Part shown: piece after piece, positions 14,507-17,870 of the stretch
Layout of the letters: every line of letters starts with the position of its first letter
Position numbering within the stretch: the stretch's first letter is position 1
Origin: an uncultured Bacteroidota bacterium
GTDB taxonomy: Bacteria > Bacteroidota > Bacteroidia > UKL13-3
NCBI GenBank assembly: GCA_903898215.1
Contig: CAIUEQ010000024.1
Coordinates: 1 to 17,870, forward strand
DNA: 17,870 nucleotides
Reading direction: 5' to 3'
Program-made: the position numbers and the translations under genes
The notes under the pieces: generated by a model
What the model was told of the DNA's origin: nothing
The model's input: the letters and a program-made list of their open reading frames with translations, nothing else
Database searches by the model: none

Positions 14507-14971
14507 ATGAGCATTTTTAAAATAGATAGTAAGGTTACCCTTGATGCAATAAACCGAAGAAATGAAAACACGATTGCGTCATATATCGGAATCGAAGTTT
14601 ATGAAATCGGAGAGGATTTTATTAAAGCAAAAATGCCTGTTGATCATCGAACTGTTCAGGCTTTGCGGGTTGTAAACGGAGGTTCTTATTGTGTGCTTGC
14701 CGAAACTTTGGGAAGCGTAGCCGGAAACTTATGCTTGGATAGAGACAAATATGTTGCACTAGGTTTAGACATCAATGCAAATCATGTTAGGTCGGTTTCA
14801 AGTGGCTATGTTCATGCTACTGCAAAACCATTTCATTTGGGTCGCACCACTCATGTTTGGGAGATAAAAATAACAGATGATGAAAATAAATTGTGTAGCA
14901 TTTGTCGGCTCACTTTATCAATAGTTGAAATCAAAAACGACAACCGTAATTTTAAACCAGTTAAAGTATAA
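14507..14971 (+). CDS. Hotdog-fold acyl-CoA thioesterase (PaaI/MenI-like)
   Basis: 154 residues, cytoplasmic. The central hotdog motif is VVNGGSYCVLAETLGSVAG, with candidate catalytic E66; the usual HGG is NGG here (N57). The later LDINANHVRSVSSGYVHATAKPFHLGRTTHVWEI is the typical second half of the fold, where A-x-P...GR..xVw is characteristic. The next gene, 2 bp downstream, is isochorismate synthase, so the likely job is hydrolysis of 1,4-dihydroxy-2-naphthoyl-CoA in menaquinone synthesis (MenI role). A general housekeeping thioesterase cannot be excluded. Ten bp from the hybrid kinase stop, so probably one operon. The symbol menI would be reasonable but is withheld because it rests on context. 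Confidence 0.85.
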   Translation: MSIFKIDSKVTLDAINRRNENTIASYIGIEVYEIGEDFIKAKMPVDHRTVQALRVVNGGSYCVLAETLGSVAGNLCLDRDKYVALGLDINANHVRSVSSGYVHATAKPFHLGRTTHVWEIKITDDENKLCSICRLTLSIVEIKNDNRNFKPVKV

Positions 14972-14973
14972 TT

Positions 14974-16086
14974 TTGGATAAATCATTTTATAATAAAGTG
15001 CTGGGAGCAGCAGTTGCAAATAATTATGCATATGCCATTTGCCGATTGCCCAAAAAGCAAACTATCAAAACATTTATCGCATTTGATAAGCCCGAGTTAG
15101 AGCCAGTAATTACCGGCAGTAACAGATGTTTTGCGTTTTCACCTTTCGATCATGGAGAAAATGCTTTTATGCTCAAACAATCGCTTTATTATGAAGATGA
15201 CAGATTAATCAATACTACAAAATCAGATATCAGACAGTTCGGTTTTTTACATCAGGCAGCACAGTTATTAAAACAAGAAATATATTATCCTTCAAAACAA
15301 AAAACACAACAAATAGATGAAGAGCAATACATCAATTTTGTGAACCAAAGTGTAGATGCTATTTACGATAAACAATTTAAAAAAGTTGTTGCTGCCCGTT
15401 GCACACAAAAAAAACTTGCACCAAATTTCGACCTGATAAAATATTTTTTTAAACTGTGTGATACCTATTCAAACGCATTCATTTATATCTATTCATCACC
15501 GGAAGTCGGAACCTGGATTGGCGCTACTCCTGAAAAATTATTGACGGTTGAAAATGGAATTCTTCAAACAGTTGCTCTTGCAGGCACATTAGAAAAAAAT
15601 TCTAAATCGGATTGGACAAAAAAAGAGCGAGAAGAACAAGCTCATGTTGAAAATTTTATCGCAAATGTTTTTTCAAAAATCGGTGTGAGCAATTATAAAA
15701 GAGGAATGGTTCAAACAATTGCTGCCGGAAATTTACGACATCTGCAATCAACATTTTCGTGGCAGATAAATGAAGAAACTATAGAAAAAGATTTCTCGCA
15801 ATTTTTAAAAGAATTGAATCCAACACCGGCAGTTTGCGGTTTGCCAAAAATGGAAACAGCTGAATTTTTAAAACAACACGAAGGTTTCGACAGACGCTTC
15901 TACAGTGGTTTTGCAGGAATTGTTGACCGCGATGCCACACAACTTTTTGTCAATCTCAGGTGTATGGAATTGATGAAAGATGAAGCTGTTTTATATGCCG
16001 GTGCGGGCATCACATTAGATTCGGTTGCTGAAAATGAATTGGAAGAAACAGAAAAGAAAATGCAAACGTTGGGAAGTTTACTTTGA
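14974..16086 (+). CDS. menF: Isochorismate synthase (chorismate-binding enzyme), TTG start
   Basis: 370 residues. Converts chorismate to isochorismate, the first committed step of menaquinone synthesis; cytoplasmic and Mg-dependent. Family signatures are the FKKVVAAR segment with general-base Lys K137, GATPEKLL with E187 (equivalent to the GASPE Glu of EntC), ALAGT (201-205), PTPAVCG (283-289), the FDRRFYSGFAGIVD block and the final AGAGI. The conserved HPTPA His is Asn here (N282). The start is TTG: the frame begins 2 nt after the thioesterase stop, and the first in-frame ATG would remove about 65 residues of the N-terminal region. Siderophore or salicylate synthesis is less likely because the neighbour is a MenI-like thioesterase and no NRPS genes are present. 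MenD is not in the window: the next gene is convergent. Confidence 0.88.
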   Translation: MDKSFYNKVLGAAVANNYAYAICRLPKKQTIKTFIAFDKPELEPVITGSNRCFAFSPFDHGENAFMLKQSLYYEDDRLINTTKSDIRQFGFLHQAAQLLKQEIYYPSKQKTQQIDEEQYINFVNQSVDAIYDKQFKKVVAARCTQKKLAPNFDLIKYFFKLCDTYSNAFIYIYSSPEVGTWIGATPEKLLTVENGILQTVALAGTLEKNSKSDWTKKEREEQAHVENFIANVFSKIGVSNYKRGMVQTIAAGNLRHLQSTFSWQINEETIEKDFSQFLKELNPTPAVCGLPKMETAEFLKQHEGFDRRFYSGFAGIVDRDATQLFVNLRCMELMKDEAVLYAGAGITLDSVAENELEETEKKMQTLGSLL

Positions 16087-16764
16087 TTAATTTTTCTTTC
16101 CCGCAATCACCACCACAATTTCTCCTTTTACAGGTTTTAATTTAAAATGTTCGGCAAGTTCAGTAAGCGTTCCGTTAACTGTTTCTTCAAACATTTTTGT
16201 GAGCTCGCGAGAAACGGATGCTTGTCTGTCTTCACCAAAATATTCTTTTAACTGCTCCAATGTTTTTAATAAACGGTGGGGAGATTCATAAAAAATAATG
16301 GTGCGCTCTTCTTCGCATAATTTTTTGAGCATGGTTTGTCGTCCTTTTTTTTCCGGCAAAAAACCTTCAAAACAAAAACTATCTGCCGGCAATCCCGATT
16401 TGATCAAAGCCGGAACAAACGCTGTGGCACCGGGCAAACATTCAACAACAATTTCGTTACGCAAGCATTCACGCACAATTAAAAATCCCGGATCAGAGAT
16501 AGCCGGAGTTCCTGCATCACTAATCAAAGCCAAATTTTTTCCATCCTGAAGCATGTTCACAAACCTTTGCAATTCGCGGTGTTCGTTATGCATGTGATAA
16601 GGCACCAATTTTTTTTCGATTTGATAATGATTTAATAACTTGATACTTTGACGGGTATCTTCAGCCAAAATAAAATCAACTTCTTTAAGAATACGAAGTG
16701 CGCGAAGCGTAATGTCTTCGAGGTTACCAATGGGAGTGGGAACGATATAAAGTTTACCAACCAT
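16087..16764 (-). CDS. rsmI: 16S rRNA (cytidine1402-2'-O)-methyltransferase
   Basis: 225 residues; the SAM-dependent enzyme that 2'-O-methylates C1402 in the decoding centre of 16S rRNA. It carries the RsmI/tetrapyrrole-methylase-fold signatures: LYIVPTPIGNLEDIT at the N-terminus, AEDTRQS (35-41), SDAGTPAISDPG (82-93), CLPGATAFVPALIKSGLP and YESPHRL. It is short against E. coli RsmI (about 286), ending soon after the KGEIVVVIAGKKN strand, i.e. without the C-terminal extension; this short form is usual in Bacteroidota as I recall. Convergent with menF: the two stop codons touch, with no intergenic base and no terminator. Divergent from gcvH, 87 bp away. Confidence 0.96.
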   Translation of the reverse strand: MVGKLYIVPTPIGNLEDITLRALRILKEVDFILAEDTRQSIKLLNHYQIEKKLVPYHMHNEHRELQRFVNMLQDGKNLALISDAGTPAISDPGFLIVRECLRNEIVVECLPGATAFVPALIKSGLPADSFCFEGFLPEKKGRQTMLKKLCEEERTIIFYESPHRLLKTLEQLKEYFGEDRQASVSRELTKMFEETVNGTLTELAEHFKLKPVKGEIVVVIAGKKN

Positions 16765-16851
16765 GAGCGCAAGATAAACAGAAAATGGAATTCATTTTTT
16801 TTCATCATCAGAAAGTTTATTTTGCGGCTGTTTTTAAAAATAAAATTGAAT

Positions 16852-17232
16852 ATGAATTTTCCTGAAAATCTTCTTTACACAAAAGACCACGAATGGGTTA
16901 GAGTTGAAGGTGACACTGTTTATATCGGTATCACTGATTTTGCACAACACGAATTAGGCGATATCGTTTATGTTGATATTGCAAGTAAAGGTAAAACTGT
17001 TAACCAACACGAAGTGTTTGGTACGGTTGAAGCTGTTAAAACAGTTTCAGATCTTTTTATTCCATTAACAGGAAGCGTGCTTGAAGTAAATCCTAAACTT
17101 GATACCAATCCCGAATTAGTAAATACAGATCCTTACGGTGACGGATGGATGATCAAATCAACAATTGCAAACGCATCAGAAGTTGATGGTTTGTTAAAAG
17201 GTGATGCATACAAAGCTTTGATCAATTTATAA
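16852..17232 (+). CDS. gcvH: Glycine cleavage system H protein
   Basis: 126 residues, usual length. H protein carries the aminomethyl group on a lipoyl-lysine between GcvP, GcvT and the lipoamide dehydrogenase; cytoplasmic. Signatures are YTKDHEWV at the N-terminus, GITDFAQHELGDIVYVD, and lipoylated K63 in GTVEAVKTVSDL, then NTDPYGDGWM. The start at 16852 is chosen because this is where homologues begin; the frame stays open for 68 codons upstream, but that part is antisense to rsmI and unlike any H protein. A strong terminator follows. No other glycine cleavage gene is in the window, as is common for gcvH. Confidence 0.98.
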   Translation: MNFPENLLYTKDHEWVRVEGDTVYIGITDFAQHELGDIVYVDIASKGKTVNQHEVFGTVEAVKTVSDLFIPLTGSVLEVNPKLDTNPELVNTDPYGDGWMIKSTIANASEVDGLLKGDAYKALINL

Positions 17233-17253
17233 TCGTTAATAAAATTTTTTTAG

Positions 17254-17295
17254 AAAGGAACGATCTTGAAAAAGGTTGTTCTTTTTTTATTTTTA
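17254..17295 (+). terminator. Intrinsic terminator of gcvH
   Basis: Stem 17254-17265 with 17274-17285 (12 bp, three G-U pairs, 8-nt loop), running into a long T-run (TTTTTTTATTTTT). It begins 21 bp after the gcvH stop and ends 13 bp before the next ATG, so the promoter of the downstream gene must overlap it or be missing. Confidence 0.8.
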
Positions 17296-17308
17296 AACTA
17301 AACCTTTC

Positions 17309-17839
17309 ATGAAAAAAATTCTTATAGCCCTTTCCGTTTTACTTTTTATTTCGGCAGGAGTTCCAAAATTTCCTACACTTAAATGCGAAACATTAAATGA
17401 TCATCAAGTTGCCATTCCTGAAGACATCAAAGGAAAGAAATCGGTAATCGCAATTGCCATAAGTGCCAAATCTGAAAAGGCTTTGAGAGAGTGGAACACA
17501 CCGCTATACAATACCCTTATTGCGGATGGAATGGGAGGAATGTTAGGAGGGAAAATGTATGATGTAAATGTGTGTTTTGTTGGAATGGTTCGTGGAATTG
17601 CAAAACTTGCCACAAGCGAAATCAAAGAGCGAACAAAGAAAATAGTAAATAAGAAACTTCATGATAATTTTATGATCACCGAACAAAATGTAAGTGATTT
17701 TATGAGTGCCCTAAATATTAAAAATACTGATGAGCCTTTGTTCTTTGTTCTCGATTCAGATGGAAATATCATCTATCAAACTTCAGGAAAATATAGCGAC
17801 AGCAAACTCAATGCAATTACTGAGAAATTAATAAATTAA
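17309..17839 (+). CDS. Secreted thioredoxin-fold-like protein without CxxC
   Basis: 176 residues. Signal peptide MKKILIALSVLLFISAG, probable cleavage around 17-20. The mature chain begins with a strand, LKCETLNDHQVAIPEDIKGK, as in the N-terminal hairpin of TlpA/AhpC-type proteins. SVIAIAISAKSEKALREW sits where the thioredoxin active-site helix would be, and LFFVLDSDGNIIYQTSGKYSD matches the later thioredoxin strand pair. Only two cysteines (26, 89) are present and neither lies in a CxxC, so redox activity of the normal kind is not expected. It resembles redox-inactive, ATP10/SCO-like relatives, but the family is an inference from pattern. It starts only 13 bp after the gcvH terminator. The repeat copy at 17841 starts one base after its stop. 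Confidence 0.65.
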   Translation: MKKILIALSVLLFISAGVPKFPTLKCETLNDHQVAIPEDIKGKKSVIAIAISAKSEKALREWNTPLYNTLIADGMGGMLGGKMYDVNVCFVGMVRGIAKLATSEIKERTKKIVNKKLHDNFMITEQNVSDFMSALNIKNTDEPLFFVLDSDGNIIYQTSGKYSDSKLNAITEKLIN

Positions 17840-17840
17840 A

Positions 17841-17870
17841 GCATATGTGTAGTCGGAACATAAGTTATAG
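17841..17870 (+). repeat. Dispersed intergenic repeat, copy 2 (cut by window edge)
   Basis: Identical over 30 bases to 5897-5926, same orientation, starting one base past the stop of the preceding gene and reaching the last base of the window. The full right boundary is not visible. Confidence 0.85.

Noticed and set aside
16648..16851. Upstream extension of the gcvH frame by 68 codons
   Set aside because: It is antisense to the rsmI 5' end, has no H-protein homology, and the true N-terminus (MNFPENLLYTKDHEW) begins at 16852.

Overview
The window looks like a piece of a Bacteroidota chromosome (Flavobacteriia/Sphingobacteriia/Chitinophagia-like; I cannot place it more finely). It is AT-rich. 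Several starts are preceded by the Bacteroidota-type promoter (TTG, 17-22 nt, TAnnTTTG) rather than by a Shine-Dalgarno site. Secreted proteins have MKK-type signal peptides ending in ..AQ or ..SQ, and the PAS-rich soluble sensor kinases and the menI/menF pairing fit that phylum. No tRNA, rRNA, CRISPR array, transposase, phage gene or recognisable defence system was found.

Layout. 1-656 (-): the 5' part of a response regulator whose region after the receiver carries a histidine-kinase-like H-box; the gene runs off the left edge. 657-1060: no gene, but a 24-bp tandem repeat. 1061-1822 (-): secreted Cys-rich protein of unknown function. 1961-2482 (+): orphan 173-aa protein. 2716-5304 (+): soluble multi-PAS histidine kinase. 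5404-5823 (-): nucleoside diphosphate kinase with clear promoter and terminator. 5824-6239: the most repeat-rich non-coding stretch. 6240-9236 (-): exported double amidohydrolase with a degenerate first half. 9402-10481 (+): putative outer-membrane beta-barrel. 10539-12052 (-): two tandemly duplicated small lipoproteins downstream of a histidine-phosphatase-family enzyme. 12112-16086 (+): probable operon of a hybrid sensor kinase, a hotdog thioesterase and isochorismate synthase. 16087-16764 (-): rsmI, stop-to-stop with menF. 16852-17232 (+): gcvH. 17309-17839 (+): secreted thioredoxin-fold-like protein. The window then ends inside a second copy of a repeat found at 5897.

How the genes relate. 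Three two-component proteins (two soluble PAS kinases and one receiver protein) lie within 15 kb, but none is next to a conventional DNA-binding regulator, so their partners must be found elsewhere. The best functional unit is the hybrid kinase-thioesterase-isochorismate synthase run: the last two belong to early menaquinone synthesis, and the 10-nt and 2-nt gaps suggest that the kinase is co-transcribed with them. The remaining genes are mostly housekeeping (ndk, rsmI, gcvH) or cell-envelope genes.

I did not find a convincing new multi-gene system. The items most worth a second look are the dispersed 30-bp intergenic repeat and the repeat-rich region beside it, the receiver/H-box protein at the left edge, the lipoprotein pair with a 39-bp identical patch, and the unusual active-site residues of the menaquinone genes.
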